The translations under genes and the position numbers were made by a program. Below the pieces are notes generated by a model, which saw nothing but the letters and a program-made list of their open reading frames with translations, was not told where the DNA came from and made no database searches. 64,000 nucleotides of DNA. It comes from Methylosinus sp. LW4. Lineage in GTDB: Bacteria > Pseudomonadota > Alphaproteobacteria > Rhizobiales > Beijerinckiaceae. The stretch is from positions 563,327-627,326 of the forward strand of contig NZ_KB900626.1 in the NCBI RefSeq assembly GCF_000379125.1, given 5' to 3'. Shown one piece after another: positions 27,042-35,489 of the stretch (position 1 is its first letter; the number at the start of each line of letters is the position of its first letter).

Positions 27042-29573
27042 ATGGCGAAAAGAGGTCTGCGTTACGAGGGTGCGGCTATGGGCTCGACGGTTGCGGCGAT
27101 GGCGTTCGGCGCCTTTGCGATGGGAGGAACGCCGGCCGAGGCGTCCCTCTCGCCGCAAGAGCGCAGCGGCGTCGTCATGGTCTATGACATACCGGCCGGA
27201 TCGGTGGCGACGGCGCTCAACGCCTTCGCCGTGAAGAATAGACTCCATCTTCTCTATGAAGCGCATGTGACGCGCAGCTTGCGGACGACCGGACTTTCCG
27301 GCGCCTTCTCTGTGCGCGATGGATTGGATCGTCTTCTCGATGGCACCGGGCTGACCTATCGCTTCGGCGGTCCAGACGCGAAAGCCGTGTCGATCATATT
27401 GGCGCAGAACGACACGGGCGTGCGCAGCGACGCGGGCGGCGTGGAGGCGCTGCCGCGGATCGATATCGGCGCTGAAAAGCGCGACGATAAGAAAGCCTAT
27501 AGCGCCGATCGCGGCGCCATAACGGAAGGCACGGGCTCCTATACGACGCCGCTCGTGACCGTCGCCGGCAAGGTTCCGCTGCCGCGCAAGGAGGTGCCGC
27601 AGTCTGTCTCGGTGATGACGCGCGCGCAGATCAACGACATGCAGCTCAACACGGTTCAGGACGCAATGTTCTGGATACCGGGCGTCTCCGCCATCTCCAA
27701 TGATGTGACGCAAGGACAGCCGGCGTCGCGCGGCTATGCGCTCGACGTCGCCTATGACGGCGTTCCGACCTATAGCGGCCTGGTCGGCTATCAGCAGCTC
27801 GATCTCGCCGTCTACGACCGCCTCGAAGTCCTCAAAGGTCCCGCGGGCTTGCTCTCCGGCTCGGGAAACCCCGGCGGAATCGTCAATGTCGTCCGCAAGC
27901 GGCCACAGGATGAATTCAAGCTGCGAACGGAATTCAACGCCGGCTCGTGGGACAATTATCGCGGCATGATCGACGTCACCGGGCCGATCAACGAAGAGCG
28001 GACATTGCGCTATCGCGCGCTCGTGCTGCATCAGGACAAGCACTTCTTCTTCACGCCGTCGCAGCCCGAGAACAAATGGCTCGGCTATGGCTCTCTCGAA
28101 TACGACATCACGCCGAACACGCTGGTGAATGTCGCCTATACACGCCAACGGACCAGCGACCCCGCCTATAGCGGGCAGTCTGTTGCGGCGATTTCCTATT
28201 TCGGCAACACGAGCCCTTATTTCTTGAACGTGCCACGCTCATGGAATCCCTATCCCGATTGGACCCAATACAAATGGGACACCGAAGACAAGAACGTCCG
28301 CCTCGAGCATCGGTTCGGCGACGACTGGGTCGCCAAGGTCAACGTCAATCGTCGCGATATCGCATTCGAATTCAACGACGCTTTTCCCTACGCCGGCGTC
28401 AATCCGTCCAACTGGTCATCGCAATATGCTCGCCGCCATTACATCTATTATTATCATCGAACCGGTCTCGACTCCTATCTCTCCGGCACGCTGCCCCTGC
28501 TGCCGATCAAGAACACATTGACGCTGGGCTATAATTACGATCGCTTCACCTATGAGTACAAAGGCGCGCCGATCACGACCGTGAATAATGTCCCGGTGTT
28601 CTGGCCGAACTATGTCGGTCCGAATACCAATCCCTACACGGTCGGCGGCCAGAACCAGACGCTGCAACACGGCGCCTACAGCCAGCTTCGCCTCACGCCG
28701 ATCGATCCTTTGACTTTCGTGCTCGGCGGCAGGCTCACCAATTATTTCGCGAAAAATCGCGTGGCCTTTCCGAGCATGCCTGCGAATTGGTCCTATGGCG
28801 CGAAATCCAATCATCGCTTCACACCCTATGCCGCTGGTATCTTCCGCCTGACCGACGAGATCAATCTCTACGGCAGCTATACCGATATATTCCTTCCCCA
28901 GACTCAGCAGAGAGCCGACGGCACGACGCTAGATCCGCGCGTGGGCGGACAATGGGAGGCCGGCGTCAAAGGCGAGTTCCTCGACAAGAAGCTGAATGCG
29001 TCCGCGGCCTGGTTCGAGATTCGCGATAGAAACCGCTCTTTCGCGGATTCGGGCAATCCAGGCTATTATCTCCAGGCGGGACTGGCGGAGTCGACCGGCG
29101 TCGAGGTCGAGTTCTCGGGCAAGCCCTTCGCCGACTATGAGGTTCCTCTCGTCGCGCGCTCGCTGCCCGGGCTCGATATCGTCGGCGGCTACACCTACAT
29201 GAAGACAGCTTTTCTCGTCGATAAGAACAATCCGGGCCGTTCGATCAATTCGTGGTATCCGACCCATTTGTTCAAGATCTGGGGCAAATACGACTTCGAC
29301 GGTTTTCTGCAAGGCCTGACCGTCGGCGCCGGCGTCGTCGCGCAGAGCGGCCTCTCCGGCTCGGTGAACTCGCTGAACGAAGCGCGCCATGCGTCGGCCT
29401 ATGCCGTTCTCAATGCGATGGCGTCCTATAAGATCAACGAAAATCTGAGCTTGCAGGTGAATATCAACAATATCACCGACCAGAAATATTACACGCGCGT
29501 CGGCGGCGCCAACACCTACAACACGCCGGGCGATCCGCGGAACTTCATGGTGACGTTGCGCGGCGAATTGTGA
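27042..29573 (+). CDS. TonB-dependent siderophore receptor with N-terminal signalling domain
   Basis: This is an outer-membrane ferric-siderophore receptor of 843 residues. After the signal peptide comes an STN signalling domain (MVYDIPAGSVATALNAFAVK to YRFGG, about residues 45-110), then a plug domain (VPQSVSVMTRAQINDMQ, GVPTYSGLVGYQQLDLAVYD, GSGNPGGIVNVVRK) and a 22-strand-type barrel ending in NFMVTLRGEL. It resembles FpvA/FecA-type siderophore transporters. The start at 27042 has GGAAAG upstream; an upstream in-frame ATG at 26955 is less likely. The ligand is unknown. It belongs to the FecI/FecR unit immediately upstream. Confidence 0.95.
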   Translation: MAKRGLRYEGAAMGSTVAAMAFGAFAMGGTPAEASLSPQERSGVVMVYDIPAGSVATALNAFAVKNRLHLLYEAHVTRSLRTTGLSGAFSVRDGLDRLLDGTGLTYRFGGPDAKAVSIILAQNDTGVRSDAGGVEALPRIDIGAEKRDDKKAYSADRGAITEGTGSYTTPLVTVAGKVPLPRKEVPQSVSVMTRAQINDMQLNTVQDAMFWIPGVSAISNDVTQGQPASRGYALDVAYDGVPTYSGLVGYQQLDLAVYDRLEVLKGPAGLLSGSGNPGGIVNVVRKRPQDEFKLRTEFNAGSWDNYRGMIDVTGPINEERTLRYRALVLHQDKHFFFTPSQPENKWLGYGSLEYDITPNTLVNVAYTRQRTSDPAYSGQSVAAISYFGNTSPYFLNVPRSWNPYPDWTQYKWDTEDKNVRLEHRFGDDWVAKVNVNRRDIAFEFNDAFPYAGVNPSNWSSQYARRHYIYYYHRTGLDSYLSGTLPLLPIKNTLTLGYNYDRFTYEYKGAPITTVNNVPVFWPNYVGPNTNPYTVGGQNQTLQHGAYSQLRLTPIDPLTFVLGGRLTNYFAKNRVAFPSMPANWSYGAKSNHRFTPYAAGIFRLTDEINLYGSYTDIFLPQTQQRADGTTLDPRVGGQWEAGVKGEFLDKKLNASAAWFEIRDRNRSFADSGNPGYYLQAGLAESTGVEVEFSGKPFADYEVPLVARSLPGLDIVGGYTYMKTAFLVDKNNPGRSINSWYPTHLFKIWGKYDFDGFLQGLTVGAGVVAQSGLSGSVNSLNEARHASAYAVLNAMASYKINENLSLQVNINNITDQKYYTRVGGANTYNTPGDPRNFMVTLRGEL

Positions 29574-29599
29574 TCGCTTGCGATCACGGTAAGAAGCGC

Positions 29600-29622
29600 C
29601 GCCGCGCCGATGAGGCGCGGCG
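29600..29622 (+). terminator. GC-rich hairpin after the receptor gene
   Basis: CGCCGCGCC (29600-29608) pairs perfectly with GGCGCGGCG (29614-29622) around GATGA, 26 bases after the receptor stop. There is no clear T-run, so termination efficiency is uncertain. Confidence 0.5.
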
Positions 29623-30100
29623 TTCGCATTCGGATCTGCGATCCGCGGCGCCGATTTGTCCTACGAACGCTGCGCTACCGCAGCGCGGGGGCGGCGCTGT
29701 CGCCTGCAACAGATGCGCGGCGATCGCCGAGAGGAAATCGCAGGCCGCCTTTGCTCCCTCGGCGGCGATGTGGCTCGAATTGGCGTTCGGCGCGCCTTCG
29801 CCTTCTGGTGAAAGGAAAGGCTGGGCTTTTCCAACTCCTCCTCTATGAGATTTCGCTCGATCGGCGCGAACTCTCGATTTTCGAGCGGACGATTTGCGGC
29901 GTTTCAGGCCGGGGCGGGAGGATTCTGAGCTAAGCCGCAGCCGGTTCGCAACCTTCTGAAAATGCCCAAAGTCTCTTTGCACTCTTTTCGCTGTGTAACA
30001 CCCATGTGTGGCGCCCCGCAAGCACAGGGCGCCCCGCTTTTCGCCGGACGAGAAAGGAGGGGCGGAGGTCGTCCCACGACCTCTCGAGGCGCCAACATGA
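29623..30100. other. Intergenic region between receptor and AAA protease genes
   Basis: No gene is supported. A second hairpin (GGCGCCC 30010-30016 with GGGCGCC 30027-30033, then CCGCTTTT) looks like a terminator on the plus strand. Both flanking genes point into this region, so it probably separates converging transcripts. Confidence 0.45.
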
Positions 30101-32026
30101 TCACGGTCCATTCGGGCGCGAGACGGCCGCCGTCGCCTCCGCTCCGGTGAGGCATCGCCTCTCCTGCAATCGGTCGGCGATCACGAGCACGGCATCCCGC
30201 CGCTCGCGAATGAGATCGAGCGCGCGGTCATAGACGCGGGCGAGGTCCTGCTCCACGGCGGCGCGGAGAGCGCCGTCGCTCGCCAGCAGCGTCTCGATCG
30301 GCTCGCCGCGGTGGAGGAGGCTGTCGCCGAGCCCTTGCCGCGCCCGCGCCTCGGTGAGCAGCCGCGTCGCCTGGGCGAGATCGCCGACGGCGCCGGTAGA
30401 CGCCTCGCCGAGCAATTCCTGCTCGGCGGCGCGCCCGGCCAGCACGGCGAGAGCGACATTGTCTATGTCCCGCCGCCTCGGCGCGGTTGTCGGCGCATGC
30501 GCGATCGTGCGGCCGCCGGATTCGCCGCGCCCGATCAGCGACGCCTGCGCGATCTCATGGCCGACGGCCAAATGGGCGACGACATGCCCTGCCTCGTGGA
30601 CGGCGGCGATGCGCATATCCTCCGGTGACCGGTCGTCCTCGGGCGCGACGACGGCGAGGAGATCGTCGATCTCGAGCACACGTCCGGCGACGCGAGCGCG
30701 GCTCGTCGCCACCTTGGCCCAGCCGGCGGCGTCGGCGGGAGTGGAGCCCGGCGCGAGGCGAGCGACGGCCTCGAGATCGGCGTCGGCCAGCGCCGCGCCG
30801 AGATGATAGCGCAGCACGCGCCCGAGCGCGGCGGCGTCCGGCGGCGCCAGAGTGATGATGCGGTCGAAGCGTCCGGGCCGGATGAGCGCCGGATCGAGAG
30901 ATTGGGGGTGATTGGTCGCCCCGATGACGATAATCCCCTCGCGCGGCGTCGCCGCGCCGTCGAGGAGCGTCAGCAAGAAATTGACGATCGGCTGCCACCA
31001 GTCGCGCCCGCGCGACGACAGATTGCGGCGATCGGGAATTCCGTCCAACTCATCGATGAACAGCAGGGTCGGACGCTGCGCGCGGGCGGCGTCAAAGGCC
31101 GCCTGAGCAGCCTGAATGACGTCGCCGAGATTGCCGTCGCGCATGGTGAACCATGCGCCACAGGAAGTCGACACGATCGGCATATCGAGGGTTCTGGCAA
31201 TGGCCCGCGCGAGCAGCGTCTTGCCGGTTCCGGGCGGTCCGCTGAGCACGACGGAAGCGGCGATGCTGCGCCACGGCAGGCTTTTCGCGCGCCAGGCCGC
31301 GACATCCGCGACGAGGCCGAGCGCCCAGTCGCGCGCCGGTCCCTCATAGCCGGGGAGCTCCGCCAGGCTAGGCGTATCGTCCACCGCGCCGGCGCGCGCC
31401 TTCGCCGCAGCGAAGGAGGCGAGGTTTTCCAGAAATTGTGCGGCGCCGACATCCGGCCGGAAGGCGGCGACGATTTCCGAAAAGCTCAGCGTGTCGGCGA
31501 CGCCGAGCGGAATGCGTCCGCGCAGACGCCGGCCGCGCAGGCTGCGAAAGACCCGCCGCAACACGGCGCCATCCGGCGGCGCGACGGCGAGACGCGTATC
31601 GGCGACGGTCAGAAGCGTGGCGGGCAGATATCGCTCCGGCTCCTGCGAGACGCCGATCGCGCAGTGTCCTTCGGACAGCGCCTCGGCGATGTCGGCGCCG
31701 GCCGAGTGCGGCCGCTTCGCATGTTTGGAGCCGCCGCCATCGGTGAAAATCTCCGCATCCGTGACGAGCCGCCTTGCCGCGCCTGCGAGGGGCGCGATCC
31801 AATCGGCGCCCGGCGCTTTTATAATGAGCGTGAATGTGTCGCCGCGTCGGATGCGCTTTCGCAGCCGCGGTGTCAATGCCGCGTCGAGGCAGGCCGTGGC
31901 CAGCACATCCGCGGTCGACGGCCGACCGTCCAGCAGATTTTCGAAGCGATCGTTTTCCGCATCATAGGAGTCGCCGTCGTCGGTCTGCGCCGATCGGAGC
32001 GTGGCGGCGAGCTTGTTCCTGCTCAT
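30101..32026 (-). CDS. Soluble FtsH-like AAA+ ATPase with zinc-protease domain
   Basis: This is a 641-residue fusion of AAA+ and zinc metalloprotease domains. Walker A is GPPGTGKT (263-270), Walker B is LLFIDE (321-326) and the second region of homology is DPALIRPGRFDR (378-389). The protease has HEAGH (477-481), with Asp549 in GAVGDLAQAT as likely third zinc ligand, as in FtsH. Unlike FtsH, no transmembrane segment is visible: the first 220 residues are a polar domain of unknown fold. It may therefore be a cytosolic ATP-driven protease. The ATG at 32026 has AAGGA 7 bases upstream. A GIY-YIG/DUF4357-like gene lies 95 bases upstream on the same strand. Confidence 0.88.
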   Translation of the reverse strand: MSRNKLAATLRSAQTDDGDSYDAENDRFENLLDGRPSTADVLATACLDAALTPRLRKRIRRGDTFTLIIKAPGADWIAPLAGAARRLVTDAEIFTDGGGSKHAKRPHSAGADIAEALSEGHCAIGVSQEPERYLPATLLTVADTRLAVAPPDGAVLRRVFRSLRGRRLRGRIPLGVADTLSFSEIVAAFRPDVGAAQFLENLASFAAAKARAGAVDDTPSLAELPGYEGPARDWALGLVADVAAWRAKSLPWRSIAASVVLSGPPGTGKTLLARAIARTLDMPIVSTSCGAWFTMRDGNLGDVIQAAQAAFDAARAQRPTLLFIDELDGIPDRRNLSSRGRDWWQPIVNFLLTLLDGAATPREGIIVIGATNHPQSLDPALIRPGRFDRIITLAPPDAAALGRVLRYHLGAALADADLEAVARLAPGSTPADAAGWAKVATSRARVAGRVLEIDDLLAVVAPEDDRSPEDMRIAAVHEAGHVVAHLAVGHEIAQASLIGRGESGGRTIAHAPTTAPRRRDIDNVALAVLAGRAAEQELLGEASTGAVGDLAQATRLLTEARARQGLGDSLLHRGEPIETLLASDGALRAAVEQDLARVYDRALDLIRERRDAVLVIADRLQERRCLTGAEATAAVSRPNGP

Positions 32027-32083
32027 GGCATATTCCTTCGATCGCGCCCTTTGCAGGCGCGCTGATTTCGCGAGGGAGTGGGA

Positions 32084-32115
32084 GCGCGGGCGCCGATAGC
32101 GACGGACGCCCGCGC
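32084..32115. other. 9-bp GC-rich hairpin between two same-strand genes
   Basis: GCGCGGGCG (32084-32092) pairs with CGCCCGCGC (32107-32115). It sits between the stop of the GIY-YIG-like gene and the start of the protease gene and may be a partial terminator that sets their expression ratio. This role is inferred. Confidence 0.4.
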
Positions 32116-32121
32116 GCTGCG

Positions 32122-32994
32122 TCAGAACAGGGGGAGGCGGCTCGGGGATTCTTCACCCACGTCGCGCCAGAAACGCGTGAGCGACGATCGGTTGCCGACG
32201 ATGAATTTCCCCGCCGCGTCGAGAGAGGTAACGCGCAGGTCGCAGAGCAGCACCATCGCGCCGGGACGATCAGGCGACGGCTTCAGCAGGCCGGAGCGCA
32301 GCAGCTTCGCCCGAGTCGTAACGTCGGAGCGTCGCGCCGACGGCTGCGTCCTGTCGCGGATTTCCGAGCCCGCGAGCAGAATCCACTCGTCATCGACGAG
32401 GGCGGCCGCCGCACGCAAGGCGCCCTTCTCGAAGACGGCGATGCGTTCGGCGCCCTCGGGCGCCTCATAGGGCGCCATCGGATCGTCGTCTTCCTCGTGA
32501 CGCGTGACGTCGTGATCCTCGAACCAATCCTCGCCGAGTGCGCCGACCAGCAGGCGCATTTGCTCATAGAGGAGGCGGGATTTCGTCAGCACGGAGCGCG
32601 TCGGCGACTCGGCGTCGGCGCCGGAGCCGAGGCGACAGCGTCCGAGCTTCAACAGGCGCTCATGCGCAAAATATTGAAGAGCGAGCGCGCGCGACTTGTC
32701 GATTCCTGCGCCATAGACGATCAGCGCTCGATCGAACCAGTTCAGATGGGGGTCGTGCCGATGCGTGCGCATGCGTCCTTCAACGTCACAGGTTTCGCCG
32801 GGTCGCAAAATGGGCGTCGTCGCATGCGAGCCGATCAGCATATAGAACGCCGCCGTCCGCAGCGGCAGCCTGCGGCAGAGCGTCGACAGGTCGGATCGAT
32901 CGCACATAACGGCCGTGGGGCCGTCATTTCCGAGGCCGACGATTTTGAACTTGAAGACTTCCGGAGCCGGCTCAACCGGACGGAGGCGCGTCAT
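32122..32994 (-). CDS. Probable degenerate GIY-YIG nuclease with DUF4357-like C-terminus
   Basis: This protein of about 290 residues has two recognisable halves. The first (TAAFYMLIGSHATTPILRPG, then CDVEGRMRTHRHDPHLNWFD) aligns by eye with GIY-YIG domains fused to DUF4357 (a Y-x-L-x-G, a YIG-like turn, an R...H pair and a W before a strand). However, the GIY and YIG triplets are not intact (AFY, LRPG). The second half ends in LDAAGKFIVGNRSSLTRFWRD, similar to the DUF4357 core. Nuclease activity is doubtful; it may be a binding protein. The ATG at 32994 is chosen because the 29 upstream codons begin with TTG and look non-coding. Its partner may be the protease downstream. Confidence 0.55.
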   Translation of the reverse strand: MTRLRPVEPAPEVFKFKIVGLGNDGPTAVMCDRSDLSTLCRRLPLRTAAFYMLIGSHATTPILRPGETCDVEGRMRTHRHDPHLNWFDRALIVYGAGIDKSRALALQYFAHERLLKLGRCRLGSGADAESPTRSVLTKSRLLYEQMRLLVGALGEDWFEDHDVTRHEEDDDPMAPYEAPEGAERIAVFEKGALRAAAALVDDEWILLAGSEIRDRTQPSARRSDVTTRAKLLRSGLLKPSPDRPGAMVLLCDLRVTSLDAAGKFIVGNRSSLTRFWRDVGEESPSRLPLF

Positions 32995-33098
32995 AGTTTT
33001 GATATTCAAAACAAAAACTCCCCTAGCTCGCCGAGGCGGCGCCAAGCGCCAGCGACAATCGGCGTCGATGTTCAGGTTCAAAGGGCAGGCGCAGGCGA

Positions 33099-33209
33099 TC
33101 AGCCGGCGCGATGCTTTCGGGCCTGGAACGGGCTAGGGGACGCGCGCAAGCTCGCGGCGCGTGGGGATTCCGCCGGGGACGGCGGCATGATAGTGACGAT
33201 GATAGCCAT
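33099..33209 (-). CDS. Possible 36-residue small protein or leader peptide
   Basis: An ATG at 33209 follows AGAGGA with 6-base spacing, the best ribosome site in this stretch. It opens a 36-residue frame starting MAIIVTIMPPSPAESPRAAS. It lies about 100 bases upstream of the GIY-YIG-like gene on the same strand. The Pro/Ser/Arg-rich tail has no known family. It could be a leader peptide or chance. Confidence 0.3.
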   Translation of the reverse strand: MAIIVTIMPPSPAESPRAASLRASPSPFQARKHRAG

Positions 33210-33415
33210 GTTTGATCCTCTCATGATCAATGTGGTCAGGCCGTCGTTTGGGAGTTGGCGCTCCCTGCGACGGCCGCTCGCTCGATCACACGAGCGAACG
33301 ATGTGAAGCATTTCGAGCCCGCGTGTTTTGGTCAAGGCGGTTCGATCGATCATAGTAAACGACCGATTCAGACATTCTGTTCGTCGTTCTCCGCAGTCGC
33401 CACACGGACGAAACT

Positions 33416-33468
33416 CTCTCGATTACGCGATTTTGCGGAAAATCTTTCGGACAAGATGGTTGAGAATT
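33416..33468 (+). repeat. 53-bp dispersed repeat, copy B
   Basis: This copy matches 22001-22053 at 51 of 53 bases, with the same internal hairpin GATTTT-GCGG-AAAATC. The fcl fragment begins 22 bases further right, suggesting that a longer segment was moved here. Confidence 0.7.
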
Positions 33469-33490
33469 TTCTCTGACCGCTCACCTCGAC

Positions 33491-33552
33491 GGTCCATTAG
33501 CTCGCACGGCGTGCCATCCGGCTTCGATGTACCGAACACGAGCCCGCCCGGA
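33491..33552 (-). pseudogene. Fragment of a GDP-L-fucose synthase gene
   Basis: The minus strand reads GGLVFGTSKPDGTPCELMD, matching ELVFDTSKPDGTPRKLMD encoded by the intact fcl at about 23505-23565. Base identity is high over about 60 bases, then similarity ends on both sides. It is a relic of another fcl copy or of a rearrangement involving the intact gene. Confidence 0.75.
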
Positions 33553-33827
33553 ATTTGCCAATACGATCGGGGTTCGAAGGTCTTGCCGGTCGGCTGCTTA
33601 GGGTCGACCTGCGATGGTTGACCCGAGATCCTCTCCCTTCGTCCGTTCTCGCTCGATCGAAGCAGGTCTGATTTCAGCGCGGTTCCTGCTAGCCCGGATT
33701 TCTCAGTGCGCTCCGAAGGCGTGCATCACCAGTGGAGGCAGGTTCCACCCAGAGAGTTGTCGATTGATCTGGTAGCTGACGAGCTGTCGATCTGCGCACG
33801 CACGACGCCGGTGGCCGACATCAAATC

Positions 33828-33902
33828 GGAACGCTGGCCGGCTTCGGATCGGAACAGGTGGCCGGCTTCATATTGGAATGCATGGCCGGCTTCGTCGGAA
33901 TA
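33828..33902 (+). repeat. Degenerate tandem repeat, about 23-base unit
   Basis: Three and a part copies start at 33828, 33851, 33875 and 33897. Each begins GGAA and contains TGGCCGGCTTC. Such runs are seen at the ends of some IS transposase genes (repeated Ala-Gly-Phe), so this may be a transposon relic. Confidence 0.6.
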
Positions 33903-33904
33903 CT

Positions 33905-33928
33905 AATACTTGAATACTTGAATACTTG
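33905..33928 (+). repeat. Three perfect copies of AATACTTG
   Basis: AATACTTG occurs three times head-to-tail, directly before the long inverted repeat at 33933. Confidence 0.85.
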
Positions 33929-33932
33929 AGGG

Positions 33933-33990
33933 TTCAAATAGGTTCCGCGTCACGAGTCATGCAGCTGCTCGACCGCGGAACCTATTTGAA
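33933..33990. repeat. 17-bp perfect inverted repeat
   Basis: TTCAAATAGGTTCCGCG (33933-33949) and its exact reverse complement (33974-33990) flank 24 bases. A stem this long could be a mobile-element end, a terminator-like barrier or a replication/recombination site. It lies about 300 bases beyond the IS91 transposase stop codon. Confidence 0.8.
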
Positions 33991-34286
33991 GCCGGATTGA
34001 ACGAAGCCGCGGTGGCGTTAGCCACGATCTATGGGCGCTCGATGCGGCAGGCGGGATCTCGACGGAGCCAATGGAGATGGGAACAGCCGCGACGATCGAG
34101 CAGCGGACGGCCGAAAGGGCGCCGACGCTCGATGGCGCCGCAGCTTCGCCCGGATCTGCGATCGGCGCTGCGCTCGCGATCTATGGATGGCGGCGGCGAA
34201 AAGCGAGCCGGGTCGATCGCTCCCGTTCGGCGCGGGAGTGTGTCCGTCGAAGTCGGCGAGCAAGAACGGGCGGCGATCCATTGGCT

Positions 34287-35480
34287 TCATGAGGTGTCGC
34301 ATTTAGGCGGCGAGTGGCGTGGCGTCGAAGGACGCGGCCATGGGCCGAGATCGACCATGCGGCCGCCGCAACAGGGGCAGATGTCGATCCTCTCGCCGGT
34401 GAGCATGGCGTAGCGCTCGCGATAATCGGCAGGTTCGACGCTCGGCGGCGGATCGGCAATATCGAGAGCGACGCGGATATGCGCGAGTTTCTGGGCGCGA
34501 CGGGCGTTGGCGAGAAAGCCGAAATGACGAATGCGCCGAAAGCCCTTGGGCAAGACGTGCATGAGGAAGCGACGCATGAACTCGTCGGCGTCGAGAGTCA
34601 TCGCCTTGGATTTGTCGTTGGCGCGATAATCTTTCCACCGAAAGCGCACGACGCCGTCGTCGCAGGCCAGCAGCCGGCCATTGGCGATGGCGACACGATG
34701 CGTGTAGCGGCCGAGATAGTCGAGGACCTGTCGCGCGCCGCCGAACGGGCGCTTGGCATAGACGACCCATTCGATGTCGCGCAACGGAGCGAGATATCGC
34801 GCGAACGCAGTCGGCTCGTGCAGTGCCGCGAGGTCGCCGAAGAACTTCAAATCGCCGGCGTCGAATGCTGCTGTCAGGCGCTCGAGAAACAAGCGACGAT
34901 AAAGCCGCGATAGAACATGCACGGGCAGGAAGAAGCCGGGTCGGCAAGCGATCCAGCGCCCATCCGGCCCGAGGCCGCCGCCCGGCACGATGCAATGGAC
35001 ATGTGGATGATGTGTGAGCGTCTGCCCCCAGGTGTGCAGGACGGCGATCATGCCGGTCTCCGCGCCGAGGTGTCTCGGGTCGGCGCCGATGACGTGGATC
35101 GTCTCCGCGGCCGCCTTGAACAGGATATCGTAGACGAGCGCCTTGTTCTGGAGAGCGATCACAGCGATCGGCGCAGGCACGGTGAAAACGACGTGGAAAT
35201 ATGGAACCGGCAGGAGCTCGGCGCGACGATCGGCGAGCCACTGCGCGCGCGCCAGCCCTTGGCACTTGGGACAATGTCTATTGCGGCAGCTATTATAAGA
35301 GACGCGAATGTCTCCGCAGTCCTCGCATCGCTCGGCATGTCCGCCGAGCGCCGCCGTCCGGCACGTTTCGATAGCGGCCATCGCACGGCGCTGGTCGATA
35401 GACAGCCGATCACCCTGCGCGGCGCGGAACGCGGCGCCATGAAGGCGGAAAATATCCGCCACCTCGATCCTCGGGCGCAT
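34287..35480 (-). CDS. IS91-family (HUH/Y2) transposase
   Basis: This is a 397-residue single-strand transposase. It has a Cys-rich zinc-binding N-terminus (CEDCGDIRVSYNSCRNRHCPKC), the HUH motif in THHPHVHCIVPGGG, the YLGRYTHR segment and a C-terminal CPCCGG. It nicks one strand and drives rolling-circle transposition. The frame is intact, so the element may still be active. It follows the recombinase gene by 9 bases. Confidence 0.93.
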   Translation of the reverse strand: MRPRIEVADIFRLHGAAFRAAQGDRLSIDQRRAMAAIETCRTAALGGHAERCEDCGDIRVSYNSCRNRHCPKCQGLARAQWLADRRAELLPVPYFHVVFTVPAPIAVIALQNKALVYDILFKAAAETIHVIGADPRHLGAETGMIAVLHTWGQTLTHHPHVHCIVPGGGLGPDGRWIACRPGFFLPVHVLSRLYRRLFLERLTAAFDAGDLKFFGDLAALHEPTAFARYLAPLRDIEWVVYAKRPFGGARQVLDYLGRYTHRVAIANGRLLACDDGVVRFRWKDYRANDKSKAMTLDADEFMRRFLMHVLPKGFRRIRHFGFLANARRAQKLAHIRVALDIADPPPSVEPADYRERYAMLTGERIDICPCCGGRMVDLGPWPRPSTPRHSPPKCDTS

Positions 35481-35489
35481 GCGCGCCGC

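Larger units (their letters stand above)
33210..34286. other. Repeat-rich junk region at the edge of the mobile zone
   Basis: No intact gene is supported in this kilobase. It contains repeat copy B, a fragment of fcl, a degenerate 22-24-base tandem repeat, an 8-base triplet repeat and a 17-bp inverted repeat, all listed separately. The part from about 34000 to 34286 probably belongs to the IS91-type element. Confidence 0.5.

Noticed and set aside
30101..32026. Annotation as housekeeping FtsH
   Set aside because: No transmembrane helices and an unrelated 220-residue N-terminal domain; the genomic setting is also accessory.
33210..34286. CRISPR-like array
   Set aside because: The repeats at 33828-33928 are too short and too closely spaced, with no spacers and no cas genes.
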